DNA of 64,000 bases from Lasioglossum baleicum (lineage: Eukaryota > Arthropoda > Insecta > Hymenoptera > Halictidae): contig NC_134929.1 in the NCBI RefSeq assembly GCF_051020765.1, positions 4,118,786 through 4,182,785 on the forward strand, in the 5' to 3' direction. Of this stretch, positions 32,525-44,159 are shown one piece after another. Under the pieces are notes generated by a model. The model did no database searches. It was not told the origin of the DNA and worked only from the letters and a program-made list of their open reading frames with translations. A program made the position numbers and the translations under genes. The first letter of the stretch is position 1. Each line of letters begins with the position of its first letter.

Positions 32525-33464
32525 ACACGTACATCAGACAGACATCACGCTGCCGAATGTTACTATTTCTCGAAAACGTAAAAGTAGGTCACCTTGGGAA
32601 GCTTCCGCGGTAGATTGATCTTTTGCCTAGCGATTGTGACTACGGAGAAGCCCCAAAACTTTGTATTAGCGAAACGGGATGAAAGCTGCCCGGATCCTTG
32701 CAATCCACGTGTACGTATGTATATGTGACTAGCGGTGTGTGAGTATGCCACCACACTCTCCCTCGAGCAGTTTTTCCACCCTTAAATAAAAAAATCTAAA
32801 GCACGGGATATTCGAGCGTTCAGAAACGCAGTTTCACGACCGAAGTCACTGGGTAACGGTGCGATTTTGCGATGTCCTCTCGCATGGATGCTTGAGCACT
32901 CCAGGGTCTGCGCAAAAGCAAAGATAAAATAAACAGAAGTCGAAATCGGGTAAAACCCGATTAATTCTATATTCCCGCGGGTGGACGGCGGCAGACGGTG
33001 TCTCATGACGCGGCGGTAGCGGCAGGAGATCATCGTTTTAACTACGATTACAAAAAAGCTAACAGTCAGCGTGGCGATATTTTAAGGAGTACGCACGGCC
33101 AGTGTACTTAATCCTACGCAGCTTATTCTAACGGTAATGGGCCGTCGGTTCGGTGGGCCCGCGCTGGGGGATCGCGGAACGGAATCGCGGAAATGAAAAC
33201 GGTACGCGACACGAAACTGGGGTCGATCAGCGGTACGGAGAGCGGTACGTCGATGCGACACGCGAACGTGATACGGGACAACGGCGCGGCGGTGCCGTTC
33301 GACACGATCACTACAAAACAAACTGGAATAATGCGGAGAAAGGAACGGAGGCGCGGTACTAGATCTGATACTGGACCACAGTGCAAACGTCGTTACGGGG
33401 GTGGACGGTCCAATGTGCAGGGCGACCCAAGACGCACGGCTAATCGAAGCGGGGGTGTCGTAAC
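32525..33464. other. Unassigned sequence
   Basis: Continues the copy E flank for a few bases and then has no recognised gene. The overlapping frames at 33082-33483 are GC-driven. Confidence 0.4.
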
Positions 33465-33673
33465 CAGGGTTACCATATTCTAGTCTCGCCAGGCCCCTTA
33501 CTGTTCCGCCCCACTCTTCCCACTAACTAACACTGACACGTACCACGTGGAGCAAGCTAAGTTAGCAGTACGCGTCAGAGTTAGTGGGAAGAGTGAGGCG
33601 AAATCAGCAGACAAGCTTGACGAGGGGCGGAAGGGTAAGGAGCCTGGCGAGACTAGAATATGGCAACCCTATA
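33465..33673. mobile_element. Palindromic hAT-like MITE, ~209 bp
   Basis: Left end cagggttaccatattctagtc, then tcgccagg; the right arm (33632-33670) is the inverted copy ending atggcaaccct. Direct repeats GTCGTAAC lie at 33457-33464 and 33674-33681, an 8-bp duplication. The right terminus reads CCCTATA instead of CCCTG, so its last bases have changed. Inner arms also pair (ttcccactaact near 33514 with agttagtgggaa near 33582). Confidence 0.75.
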
Positions 33674-34740
33674 GTCGTAACCCTCTTACGGAAGCGCCCG
33701 AGAGACGGGTTATGAATTCACACGCCCCGGAAACGCCAAGGGGATTCGATTTTGCGCTAAGAACTGGCGAGAGTCGGAGCTCTGGCAAGAGCTGCTCCAG
33801 GCGAATTCCGGTGAAATCGCGTTTCGGCGCGTCATATATAAATAGAAAACGGAAGCAAGGATCATGGAGAGTGTGTTCCCCCCAGATCTGGAACCTTCTC
33901 GAAGATTCTCTACTATACTCCCGAAGATATCTAAAGATCCATAGAACTTCCTGTTACAACTCTCATCAGACACCCTCCTGCAGCGCCCTCAAGTGTTCAA
34001 GCTGTAAGCTAACATATAGGCTGCTTCTAATTCATCGCAGCAATATGAAACTTCTCATGGCGAAACTATTAATATGGTTCATAGAGCATAGCAAGTTATT
34101 TGAAAATTTTCTTGCTAATAATTCAATGTTAGCTAAGGCTAAATTGAGCCCCCAGGATCAAATCTTATATATAATTACTACAAAAGTGTAGAGAGCAATA
34201 AAGCTCTGGGAAACTTTTACCCAAAAATCCCCAGGTTAATAACACAGGACTCAACCTGTTTAAAAAAAATCGCTCTCGCTTAGACGCGGCTCGCGACGGA
34301 TCATTGCCTCGTCGTAACCCTCTCTTTCTTCGGAAGCGAGACACCACGGGGAGGCTTGAACTACTATGCGATCGCCATTGTACGGCGCTCGGGATGTGAG
34401 GGAGGATCGCCATCCGATAGGGGCGCAGATGGCGTAGTTGCCCCTTCCGTTAAGCCATGGTTGGCGGCTCAGTATATGGTCGCTATCGGCCTGGCAGTGG
34501 CCCTGCATCCTGGGCCAGGCCATCTTCGTTCCAGATATTGCTCTTGCAATTGCGGCGGTCGAGCTGGTGGCGTTGTTAACCGTGGCCAGTGATGCCATAT
34601 GCGGGGAGTCACGGTGAAATGATGTACCCCTTCTTTAATGACGGGGAATGAGTGGGACGAATGGGAGACACGTTGCACGTGCGCGATGGGGACCGTGGAG
34701 TGTGCGCCTGCGCACGGTGCTGGAATGGAATAGTGGAAGG
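33674..34740. other. Unassigned sequence with an open frame
   Basis: A 214-codon forward frame (33547-34191) starts inside the MITE and has no recognised motif, so it is probably chance or retroelement-derived. A TATA-like catatataaatag at 33827-33839 and an aataaa at 34197 could mark an LTR, but no boundaries were found. Reverse frames at 34165-34598 are also unassigned. Confidence 0.35.
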
Positions 34741-34783
34741 GGTATGTAGGAGTATGTAGAGTATGTAGGGTATGTAGAGTACG
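34739..34783. repeat. Short tandem repeat, (g)gtatgtag(a/g) units
   Basis: Four to five near copies of gtatgtag with 10-11 bp spacing. Confidence 0.8.
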
Positions 34784-34811
34784 GGAGCTCCGTTTGGAGC
34801 TCATTAGGGCA

Positions 34812-36919
34812 TCACTGACCGTGGCTGTGTTGCCTGACGTGGTCCTGGTGGCTGGGGGGGGGGGCTCTACGTGGACGTAGTCCCCGTACCTCCGATAGCC
34901 CTTCTCCAGTTGTTGAGGGAACGTTTCCATCTCGCCGGCTGCTTCTTCCCATCGTCGTACCATCCCGATCAGTACTGATCTGCTGGCGTGTGGCTGCTGC
35001 TCGTTCCTTCCTGCTGGTTTCAGCCGCTTCTGGTTGGTCGGAGCCACGAACGTGAATGTGCTTAGTATTTTTTATTTTTCCTCCCCTGTCGCGAAAGTCG
35101 AAGATGACCGGTGACACTCTGCGGTATACTGTAAACAGGCCGCTTACTTTTCGGATAGTTTTGTATTCCGATCCGCATTTTTGTCGGAGAGGATGTGACT
35201 TCACTTGACCACGAGTGCTCCGACGCTCCGTTCCCAGTTTCGTCGGTGCTTATCGTACTGCTTTCCCTGGTTCTGGAAGCTGCGGGCCGTATTGTATCGA
35301 GGCAGCTCTCGTGCTTCTCGTAGACGGTGCTCCAAACTGTAATTGTTCAGGGACCGGACTAGTATTGTAGGCTCCCTGGCGGGATGTGCTCCCTCCCTGT
35401 GTTGAGATACGCTGGCGAGTATCCTATGGCGCTGTGGTCGGCCATGTAGTAGACGAATGCCACCTCGGGACAGTACAGATCCCAGGCTTCTTGTCATCGG
35501 CCGGTATACTGGCTAATCATGGTCTTGACTACCTTGGTTACGCGCTCGACTGGGTTGCCCCGGGGAGCGTAGGGTGGTGTGCGTCCGGTGTTTGACGCCC
35601 CATTCTTTGAGCGCATGCTCGACTTGGTTTCCTATGAATTGACGGCTGTTGTCGTTAACGAGTACAGTCGAACAACCACGGCGCACGACTACGGGTTCTC
35701 GGATGACTCGTGTGATGGCCGATCCGGTGGGCCTTCTCCAGGGGCCGTAGTTCGATCCATTTTGTGCACCGATCTTGGATTATGAGCAGGGTGGTGTTGC
35801 ACGCAGTGGATCGTGGCAATGACCTTACTAGGTCGGCGTAGACCATCTCCTATGGCTGGTCGACAGGTGTGGCATGCATCAGACCGGCTGGTAACTGTTG
35901 AAGAGCCTTGTGTTTTTGGCAGTTCTCGCAGGTTCGAACCGTCGCGGAGCATTCTGAGCCAGTAGTACAAGCGGCAGAGACGAGTTTTTGCGATCCCCAG
36001 GTGACCGTTGGTCGGATCATCGTGGGATTCGCAGAGGACGCGAGGACGGTCGCATGTGACTACGCACAGTTTCCACTCGTCCGGTGCTGGATGGTCGTCG
36101 AAGTCGAGTGTGTGTAGCACGTGATGGTACAGGCAACGTTCCGGGATTACAGTACTCGGGATGCCGTTGATGATTCCGGTTCCGAAAATGCTGCAGTCTA
36201 GATGAGTCTCGGACTTTGCCGGGCCATGATGGTATTTACATATGAACATACCGACCCTGGATCGACAGGGGCTTTAGTCCACTAATTGCCGACAGTGACA
36301 GTTGGATAGATCCGGTTATCGGAGATCTTGCACGGTCGGGCGTCAGCACGTTCTTTCTGCCGCAGAACGAGCAGAATTTTACGGGCTCATTCTTGCAGTT
36401 GAAGTGCGAGTGTCCTGGCTGATTGCACCGCCAACCATGCGTGCTCCAGTTGTACACGCTGATGGCAGCTAGCGCGGTCCTGCGAATTGGTTGACGGTTG
36501 ACCGGGATCGAGCATGTTCCGCTATGCATTCTGCGCAGTATCTCCTCAACCTCTCCGACATGTTGTATTAATTGCTCGATGTCTGTGAAGTCGCTCCTTC
36601 GGATCTTTATTTGGAGCTCGTACCACTATCGTCCAACGAAGAAAGAGTCCCGCTGCCTACTGATTATGGAAACCGACCAGACCCTTCGTTTGGTCGGCTT
36701 CCTCCTGATACCATGGTTCGTCTTCGGGCTTATCGGCGAAGGTTTCAGGATTTCAGCGCACGTAGGCTACCAGCCTTTGTCGCGTCTGGACTACGATCCC
36801 TTCCGGTACCGATTCCAAACGTGTTTAATTCGCTGATGAGCTGTCCATCTTCAGGCGGTACATCCATGAGACCCCCATGGTATTCCAGCGGGAAGAAAAA
36901 GATTCGCTCGCAACGGTAA
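34812..36919 (-). pseudogene. Gypsy-type gag-pol pseudogene, reverse strand, internally deleted
   Basis: Read from high to low coordinates: a gag-like part (about 36880-36540) with EQLIQHVGEVEEILRRM, then zinc-knuckle motifs (WRCNQPGHSHFNC and FCSFCGRK, 36470-36340). Integrase-type sequence follows almost directly: SHDDPTNGHLGIAKTRLCRL (zinc-binding region, ~36040) and, after frame changes, DLVRSLPRSTACNTTLLIIQ (first catalytic motif, ~35810) and GNQVEHALKEWGVKHRT (second, ~35630). Protease and reverse transcriptase are missing. Several frameshifts and stops are present. The element is read away from the primer binding site at 37176-37193, which fits. Confidence 0.8.
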
Positions 36920-37175
36920 AGCCGAAAAAGGAAGTCGTTCGATTAAGCTTGCTATGTTATAGCCGAAAAAAGGAACAAGAAAATCGCTTGATTACGCTCG
37001 TACTAGAATAGACTAATTATACAAAATAAAAGAAAAAATTCGCTCGTGGAACGCTCGCAACGGAAGTTCACACAATAGTAACGGAAAGTAAAGAAAAAAA
37101 TTTTTTTACATTGATTTCGCACGCAATAATTGATCGGCATACTTTAGTGCGGCGCTGACTGCTTTCTTTTCTCAG
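36920..37175. other. Leader region of the reverse-strand Gypsy pseudogene
   Basis: Non-coding, between the primer binding site and the gag-like frame on the reverse strand. A gccgaaaaaggaa-like phrase is repeated at 36919 and 36962. Confidence 0.45.
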
Positions 37176-37193
37176 GTCCCTGTTCGGGCGCCA
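37176..37193 (-). promoter_or_regulatory. Retrotransposon primer binding site (tRNA-Lys type)
   Basis: On the reverse strand the sequence is TGGCGCCCGAACAGGGAC, the complement of the 3' end of a tRNA-Lys used by many retroelements to prime minus-strand synthesis. It marks the junction between the 5' LTR (higher coordinates) and the leader of the reverse-strand Gypsy pseudogene. Confidence 0.85.
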
Positions 37194-37660
37194 ATCTCGC
37201 ACACCCCTAATAATTATCAGCGTGGGCAACGAGTCTGCAGTACGCCCCTGTCTCGAACGTTGCTCTCGTGTCGCGTTTTGCATTTGTTATCGTATAGCGT
37301 TGGTTTTCAACGTTCTCTTTCCGAGTTTGGCATTTTCAATCAGTTCTTAGCAAGCATTCGCGTAGAGAGTATCTGAGAGCTTGTTTAGAGATTATAATTT
37401 TTTGTTAAATATCAAATAATTGCATAAGTTTGTACTGGATTGTTAAATTTTTTTAAACTTTATTAATCAATTATAATCACCATTTTTTTTCTTTTATTTA
37501 AAAATATTTTTTTTAACCGTCGTGGTTACTTTGCTTATGCAATTATTCACATAGATAGTAGAGTGCAAAAGTACTAAATATATTTAGTACCAGTTAAAGA
37601 AGTGTTCTGTGTTCCGTGACACATTGTGAATATTATTATTAATCAGTGTAGTAGGTTCAA
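37194..37660. other. Probable LTR of the reverse-strand Gypsy, then AT-rich DNA
   Basis: Sequence next to the primer site should be the 5' LTR. I could not place its far end. AT-rich non-coding sequence follows from ~37390. Confidence 0.4.
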
Positions 37661-37662
37661 TC

Positions 37663-37850
37663 ATGAGTTCAAGTTCAGGAAGTTTTTTCGACGTGGGAAG
37701 CAACTCATTCGTGAGTAAAGGAGGTGCTCAGCAATCCTCAGCGATACCTGCTGTACTTCCTGCTATTTTGAGGGGAAGATTTTACAACGTAGTACCCGGA
37801 GAATGTAATGGATCTAACGCGAATGCACGGTGCAAGTCTATATATAGTCT
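37663..37850 (+). pseudogene. hAT-like transposase first exon with BED-finger start
   Basis: The frame begins MSSSSGSFFDVGSNSFVSKG and reaches GRFYNVVPGECNGSNANARC, resembling the start of a BED zinc finger in hAT-type transposases (aromatic position, then the first Cys of the zinc site). A donor-like site could follow near 37840. No downstream exon is recognised, so only a 5' fragment is left. The call is weak. Confidence 0.35.
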
Positions 37851-37920
37851 ATATATATGTAAAGAGAACATACTCTCTTTCAAATTTTGCGCGCTTGGTA
37901 TGCTCCGCGCGCGCTTCTAA

Positions 37921-38230
37921 GACACCTGCTAGATGTCTCATCGATGATTTAAATGGATCGACAGTTAGCGAGTGAAAGAAAGAGAGATAGAAGATTCATA
38001 AGTGAGAGCACGTGCCAAGATTAATCGTGATAAACAATATAGTTGACGGAAGCAGAACTGTGAAGGAGAGACGAATAATAAACCTTAATTGTCGTTTCTC
38101 TTATTTACAGGTAACTTGTAAATTTTGTATATACACTGTAAATATAATGCCGGTTATAATAAAAAAAATCTCTTATTTACAGAAAAACAAATTTGGTTTA
38201 TTTATTCTCAATCTGTGAGAAAAAAGATAT
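37921..38230. other. AT-rich spacer
   Basis: No gene is recognised. The phrase tctcttatttacag occurs at 38097 and 38169, a local duplication. Confidence 0.4.
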
Positions 38231-38857
38231 TATATACCCCGACGGCACACCGGCTCGGTTTCAGCCTGGCACCTGTGCACAAAGGGCGCCATTTTCACCT
38301 GCCAAGGGCTCCGAGCCCAGGACCTGCCGGCCGGGCTAGGATTCAGCCGATTTGCAAGATTGCAAGGGTGCGGGATTCGCGTTCTCATTGCGTGATAATA
38401 CAAACACGAGTTTTTTCAGTAATCAAAAACGCCAGATAAAGGTCAATCTAGGCAGCAATCGCCCTCAAAGGTCTTATTTAGTAACTTATTATACTTTTGT
38501 CGGTAACAAGGGAGACTGCTACGCATTTGCAAAGTACTGCCACATTGATGCGACCCGCCCTGTGTCGCGCATGCGCGAGAAAAGTTGGGCCCAATCGAAG
38601 CACTGATTGGCCACATTAGTGTGATACCGTGCTGCCCTCTCAAAAACAGGCTGAATCCCAGCCCGGCCGTCAGGCTCTGGGCTCGAGCCCCCGGCAGGTG
38701 AAAATAGCGCCCTTTTGTGCACAGGGGCCAGGCTAAATCGTCCTGATTTGGTCTCAACGCTGAGCCAAGCATTGCGTTAGCCCGTAACGTGTCGGGCTGG
38801 GACTCGGCTAGTTGGGTCCGGCGGTGGGCTCGGGCAGACTGTGCTGTCGGGGTATAT
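38231..38857. mobile_element. MITE-like inverted-repeat element, ~627 bp
   Basis: Ends are tataccccgacggcaca (38233) and the complement tgtgctgtcggggtata (38839-38855). Inner parts also pair: cctgNcacctgtgcacaaagggcgc near 38260 against gcgcccttttgtgcacaggggccagg near 38707, and the gctccgagcccagg / cctgNcggccgggct blocks. TATA at both edges suggests a TA-rich target. No coding capacity. Confidence 0.7.
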
Positions 38858-39105
38858 ACAGGGTGTCCCAAAACCCCTTCGACTCCGGGAAATGGGAGGT
38901 TCCTTAGGTCATTTGAAGCAACATTTTCCTTTGCACCAATGTCAGCCGGGGCTTTGTTTAGGAGGTATTAACGAAAAACACGGACCAATCAGAGCGCGAC
39001 TTAGACGCGCGATGGCACGTTCAGTCCAGCGCGCCGGGAGACGAGCGTGGTGTAACGCCGCGATGCCGTAACGAACAAGAGTTTCTCGAGATTATGTGAA
39101 TCTTC

Positions 39106-39400
39106 CCCGATTTGGATGAGCTTTGGATATGTTGTCAAGACCATGATTCTGAACAACATTTCCCTTTACAGTTTTTGTCGGCCGGCTTTAGTTTACGACA
39201 TACATAATTGTAAAAACTTGTAATTGTAAATCGATCGATGTACTATCTTTTACCCGATTTGGATGAGCTTTGGATATGTTGTCAAGACCATGATTCTGAA
39301 CAACATTACCCTTTACAGTTCTTGTCGGTCGGAAGAACTTTACTTGTCAATTCATATGGGTGGATCTCTTTACCCGACTTACGGCAACGTTACCCGAACG
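39106..39400. repeat. 147-bp tandem units in the palindrome's left arm
   Basis: Units start at 39106 and 39253 (cccgatttggatgagctttggatatg). In the right arm (40430-40830) the inverted unit occurs three times, which explains the 146-bp arm-length difference. Confidence 0.85.
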
Positions 39401-39779
39401 AGGGAAGAAGCAGAAACTGATTGTATTAAAAACTCACTTATTCAGCCGTAAATCCATTTGCTGCTTCGAAATGTGTGTCGCTGGGTCACTCGGTGACGAA
39501 CTGCACAGATGTCTTCAGGTATACGACAGTACCGAAAGCTAAGGGACGTACGGCCAGGTCGACGAAGTGCACAGCCGGTGGTAGAAGGCCTAAAGGATGC
39601 GCGGTCAAGTCGACGATCCAGAATTTCACTTTCATTTTCGAATCGATAAATAATTCGTATGTTTATTTCACACAGATGCCTTGAAATTTTTCCACGCTCA
39701 CAATCACTGTTCATATTTGTCAACACATAGTTATGCACTAATAATGATTGCTTAAACTAATTAAACGATTATTTAATCT

Positions 39780-39986
39780 AATCACTAGACTGCGGATCTT
39801 TATGTAAAATGAAAGTTGGCTGCCGCTATTACAAGGGACAGGAGCCAGACAGATATTTGATTGTGATCATTTTAAGAAGTTGAAAATAATACATTGGTGT
39901 TTTGAAATTATTTTAATCTCTCTAGTGTCTTAAAATGCACCTACTCATGTTTGCTACAACTGCATGAAATCCGCAGTCTAGTGATT
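39780..39986. mobile_element. Small MITE in the palindrome loop
   Basis: Terminal inverted repeats AATCACTAGACTGCGGAT at both ends (39780-39797 and complement 39969-39986). A diverged copy of this terminus is near 790-815. No coding capacity. Confidence 0.75.
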
Positions 39987-41072
39987 GCATTACCTGATTG
40001 TTGTAATTTGTGCAGCAGGACAAGGGATATGGCAATTATTATTAGTGCATAACTATGTGTTGACAAATGTGAACAGTGATTGTGAGTGTGGAAAAATTTC
40101 AAGGCATCTGTGTGAAATAAACATACGAATTATTTATCGAATCGAAAGTGAAAGTGAAATTCTGGATCGTCGACTTGACCGCGCATCCCTTAGGCCTTCT
40201 ACCACCGGCTGTGCAGTTCGTCGACCTGGCCGTACGTCCCTTAGCTTTCGGTACTGTCGTATACCTGAAGACATCTGTACAGTTCGTCACCGAGTGACCC
40301 AGTGACACACATTTCGAAGCAGCAAATGGATTTACGGCTGAATAAGTGAGTTTTCAATACAATCAGTTTCTGCTTCTTCTCTCGTTCGGGTAACGTTGCC
40401 GTAAGTCGGGTAAAAAGATCCACCCATATGAATTGACAAGTAAAGTTCTTCCGCGACCGTCAAAAAGTCTAAAGGAAATGTTGTTCAGAATCATGGTCTT
40501 GACAACATATCCAAAGCTCATCCAAATCGGGTAGAAGATAGTACAATCGATCGATTTACAATTACAAGTTTTTACATTTATCGCGTAAACTAAAGCCGGC
40601 CGACAAAAACTGTAAAGGGAAATGTTGTTCAGAATCATGGTCTTGACAACATATCCAAAGCTCATCCAAATCGGGTAGAAGATAATACAATCGATCGATT
40701 TACAATTACAAGTTTTTACAATTATGTATGTCGTAAACTAAAGCCGGCCGACAAAAACTGTAAAGGGAAATGTTGTTCAGAATCATGGTCTTGACAACAT
40801 ATCCAAAGCTCATCCACATCGGGGAAGATTCACATAATCTCGAGAAACTCTTGTTCGTTGCGGCATCGCGGCGTTACACCACGCTCGTCTCCCGGAGCGC
40901 CTGGCTGAACGTGCCATCGCGCGTCTAGGTCGCGCTCTGATTGGTCCGTGTTTTTCGTTAATAACTCCTAAACAAAGCCCCGGCTGACATTGGTGCAAAG
41001 GAAAATGTTGCTTCAAATGACCTAAGGAACCTCCCATTTCCCGGAGTCGAAGGGGTTTTGGGACACCCTGTA

Positions 41073-41856
41073 TATATGTATATATAGCAAAAAAAAAGTT
41101 TGGAGTACCAATTGTTTGTCCAATTAAGGATGCCGGCGTGCCTGTGCGAGAATGCGGTGGCACACACATCGCTAGATCCGCATATACGTATATGAAATTG
41201 CAAGGTTTTTTTCAACACAAAATGACGCTTCAACATGAGGAGTTCAGAATCGATAAATTGTGATTCCTAAAAGTCCAATCTATGTCAATCCAGACCCCAA
41301 AATGCATATTTTTACGTTCTCGAGGAATAATTTATCTCCGTTATTGGGATATTGATTACAGACCCGCCGTTAATATAACGACAACGCGTTCCGACTTTGG
41401 TCGCAAGGTGGAGGAGGAGTCTCATCCAAGCAGAGAAGGCTTTGAGGAGCTTCGTTTCAAGCGGACGGAGTCGACGCGAAATCACTCGGGTGATTTCACA
41501 GCAGACCCGTGGGTCGCGAGCGAGGCAGAATTACCAGGCATCGCGCAATTACGCATTTAAGCGTCAGCAAGGGCAACAGATGCAGCAGAAGATTCGAGAG
41601 GCTGTACGTAAGAATCTGGCTGCCGGCCTACTATTTATATACCTACGGCATGCTATTTATTGAAAAGCTTACAAGTAACGAATAAAATTCTTAAATCTTT
41701 ATCGCTTAGGTAGCTAAATATTTTTTTCAGTACAAAGAAATGGTAATTCGTTAAGGCTTTTCAGGAGAGAAAGTAAAAACTTATTCCTAACTTGTTCCAA
41801 CAACTCTTTTCTTTCTACCCCTCTTCTAATTCGACTATCTATCGTAGTAGCATATA
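41073..41856. other. Unassigned sequence
   Basis: The overlapping frames at 41282-41663 are Arg/Glu-rich and not recognised. No clear element boundaries. Confidence 0.4.
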
Positions 41857-42522
41857 CAGGGTGAGGCACCAGAAACACAGGCCACCTGAATAACTCGACT
41901 GCTATTGGTGTTAGGAAGAAATGCATCAGATGGAACTTGCTTGGTTTCGAGAGGGCATTAATCAGATGTTATTAGCATTATTGTAGGTGGAGACGTAAAG
42001 GACATATGAAGGTCAACTTCATTTTTTTAAATGGAATGAGGTATTTTTTATTACATCAATCGATTCAGCTGGACATTCATTATAAAAAAGTACTAACCTA
42101 TGTATGTCGAAAAATTAGTAGTTCAGGAGAGATATTTCAATTTAAATAACTCTAAAATACTATTACTGTCGTACTAAGACGTTAGTGTTTACTTACTTCT
42201 GTAACGTCTTACAATTAGTACGACAGTATGTAATGGTATTTTAGAGTTATTTAAATTTAAATATCTCCTGAACTACTAACTTTTCGATATACATAGGTTA
42301 GTACTTTTTTGTAACGAATGTCCAGCTGTATCGATTGATGTATTAAAAAATACCTTATTCCACTTAAAAAAATGAAGATGACCTTCATATGTCCTTTACG
42401 CGTCCACCTACAAAAAAGCTATTAACATCAGATTAATGACCCCTCGAAACCAAGCAAGTTCCATCTGATGCATTTCTTCCTAACACGAATAGCAGCCGAG
42501 TTATTCAGGTGGCCTGTTTCTA
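41857..42522. mobile_element. Palindromic mariner-type MITE, right end lost
   Basis: The left end is cagggtgaggcaccagaaacacaggcc after a TA. The sequence is a palindrome of ~310-bp arms with a short loop near 42178-42222. The right arm stops at ggcctgtttcta, lacking the last ~15 bp (ggtgcctcaccctg expected), exactly where the EnSpm element begins. The missing piece does not reappear after the EnSpm at 50357, so the junction involved a deletion. Confidence 0.8.
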
Positions 42523-43130
42523 CACTGAGAAAAAAAAGTAGTTACTTCAATAACACGCGTGTTATTGTAATTTTTTTACTTCGATGAATATCAATGTATT
42601 CTTTCCAATAGTATGAAATTTAGAAGCAAATCGTGATGTATTTGAATTGTCTATCATGAAATCTTTGAAAATATTATTTGATTCAATACCGTATATTATT
42701 ATTCGTAATATTTCTTTTTTTCCTTCAATCAGATATGTTGTTAAAAAAATTTGAGAAATGTATTGATTTTTTGTAATTGATAGAAATAGTTAAGTTGTTG
42801 GGTGAATAACAGGGACGGTTCAAAAGAAGTAGATAATGCTCAATTCTAAATTTTCTTGACTCAATGATACGAAAATTTCAAAATAATTTTAAACAAATAT
42901 TGAAGCAAGCATTAATGTGTTTCTATTGAAAGTATCTGACGGTATCTTTTCAATAGAATACGTCACTTATCTCAATAGTTTTGCTGCATTTAAATCGATC
43001 ATATATTATTTATAAAATAAGGAAAACTGCATTGGTTTTTTAGTATTGGCAGAAACATTTTCATTGTTAGTCGAAACCCGACTATGTCAAAACAAATTGA
43101 GAACGCGAAATGTAACGTGTGTGCACAAAA
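42523..43130. promoter_or_regulatory. EnSpm left subterminal region
   Basis: Contains TTCAATA/TCAATAG-type words in both orientations (e.g. near 42547, 42607, 42681 and 42974). In EnSpm elements such repeats bind the transposase and define active ends. The first gene starts ~1 kb further on. Confidence 0.5.
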
Positions 43131-43516
43131 ACAGACGCGGATATCTACAATATAAATATTATGTATAGGTAGTTAGATCGTTTCGGCGGGTCAAAGACGC
43201 TGTGCCGCGCGCCGTCTCTTTTTGTTGATACCCGCTCTCCTTCTCGGGATCTCGATACGTTCGTATGTAATCGGATAGCTTCGGGGTTCCGAAGAGACCA
43301 CGGTGTACATATTATACACCGTGTATTATGTAGAGGTGTTACGACTAAGCACCTCTGTAAGGTTGACGTTTTGTGATAGATAGAGGTTAGTTCGTCGCTA
43401 GATGGCATATCGGGCATCCTCACAGTTTTCATGTACGTGTGTGAATGCGATTGTGTGTAGCAGCGTGTTCATGTAGCCCGTGCTAAGGTATGTACGGCAC
43501 ATATCTTATTGTTAGC

Positions 43517-44082
43517 CAGTATTCCGATTGAAGCAAGCGTAACTCGCGCATGCGCGGCCAAGACAGTAGCGTATCTACGTTGACGCAGCCGAGCGGCCAG
43601 GGCCCTGACGCCTTGAGGCAGTTATTCTGGCGGGATTGTACCAGTGTTATTGGCGGGACGACTGATGGACGAGAGACGATTATGTATTCTTTTGCGTAGT
43701 TATTGCAGTGCTCTTTCCCTATCCCATCCTCAAAATAAAGAATAAGTTTCAATTATAAAAGTCTGCGGGGTGCTCAAGCTACCCGATTTCATCGAAATAG
43801 TTACGCTACTGAGGCTGAAATTGCCGCGCATGCGCGAGTTACGCTTGCTTCAATCGGAACACTGACTGGCCAGGCTTGTGCAGGCTTGTGCGAGAACCCG
43901 AAATCACGAGTTCGAGTTGGGTCAGGAATTCTCGAATTCCACCGTGGAAGAGACATAGGCAGCCGGAGAAACAAAAGCGTATCAAACGTTCGGGAGCCCG
44001 ACAGTTCTCGCCTGTTTTCGCCCGAGAATTCCTGACCCAACTCGAACTCGTGATTTCGGGTTCTCGCACAAGCCTGGCCAGT
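43517..44082. mobile_element. Two adjoining palindromic MITE-like insertions
   Basis: The first (43517-43864) has 37-bp ends CAGTATTCCGATTGAAGCAA and complement. The second (43865-44082) is a palindrome with arms starting actggccaggcttgtgc and containing gaacccgaaatcacgagttc. They touch without spacer and no matching 8-bp duplications are visible. They lie directly before the SAM-domain gene, whose ATG is at 44160. Near 43299-43323 there is a further small hairpin (cacggtgta / tacaccgtg). Confidence 0.7.
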
Positions 44083-44159
44083 GTTTCTTTGCCGGCAGCG
44101 AACGCGTTTCTTCGACAGTTTTAAAACAAAGTCGACACGTTTTACATCAGAAATTACGC

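Larger units (their letters stand above)
38859..41070. mobile_element. Giant palindromic mariner-type element, 2.2 kb
   Basis: Ends are cagggtgtcccaaaacccc and its complement, flanked by TA on both sides (38857-38858, 41071-41072), as for Tc1/mariner insertions. The left arm (38859-39751, ~893 bp) and right arm (40032-41070, ~1039 bp) are reverse complements over their length. The right arm carries one extra copy of an internal ~147-bp tandem unit beginning cccgatttggatgagctttgg. The loop (~280 bp) contains another small MITE. No transposase is recognised. Transcription through it would give a long hairpin RNA. Confidence 0.85.

Noticed and set aside
33547..34191. 214-codon forward frame as a gene
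   Set aside because: It begins inside a palindromic MITE and has no recognisable domain; not supported as a real protein.
38859..41070. Overlapping frames in both arms of the palindrome (e.g. 39442-39738 and its mirror 39985-40305)
   Set aside because: The mirrored copies give the same peptides because of the inverted repeat; no protein family is recognised.
43145..43432. 95-codon reverse frame in the EnSpm left region
   Set aside because: No motif, opposite strand to the element genes and partly GC-driven; not annotated as a gene.
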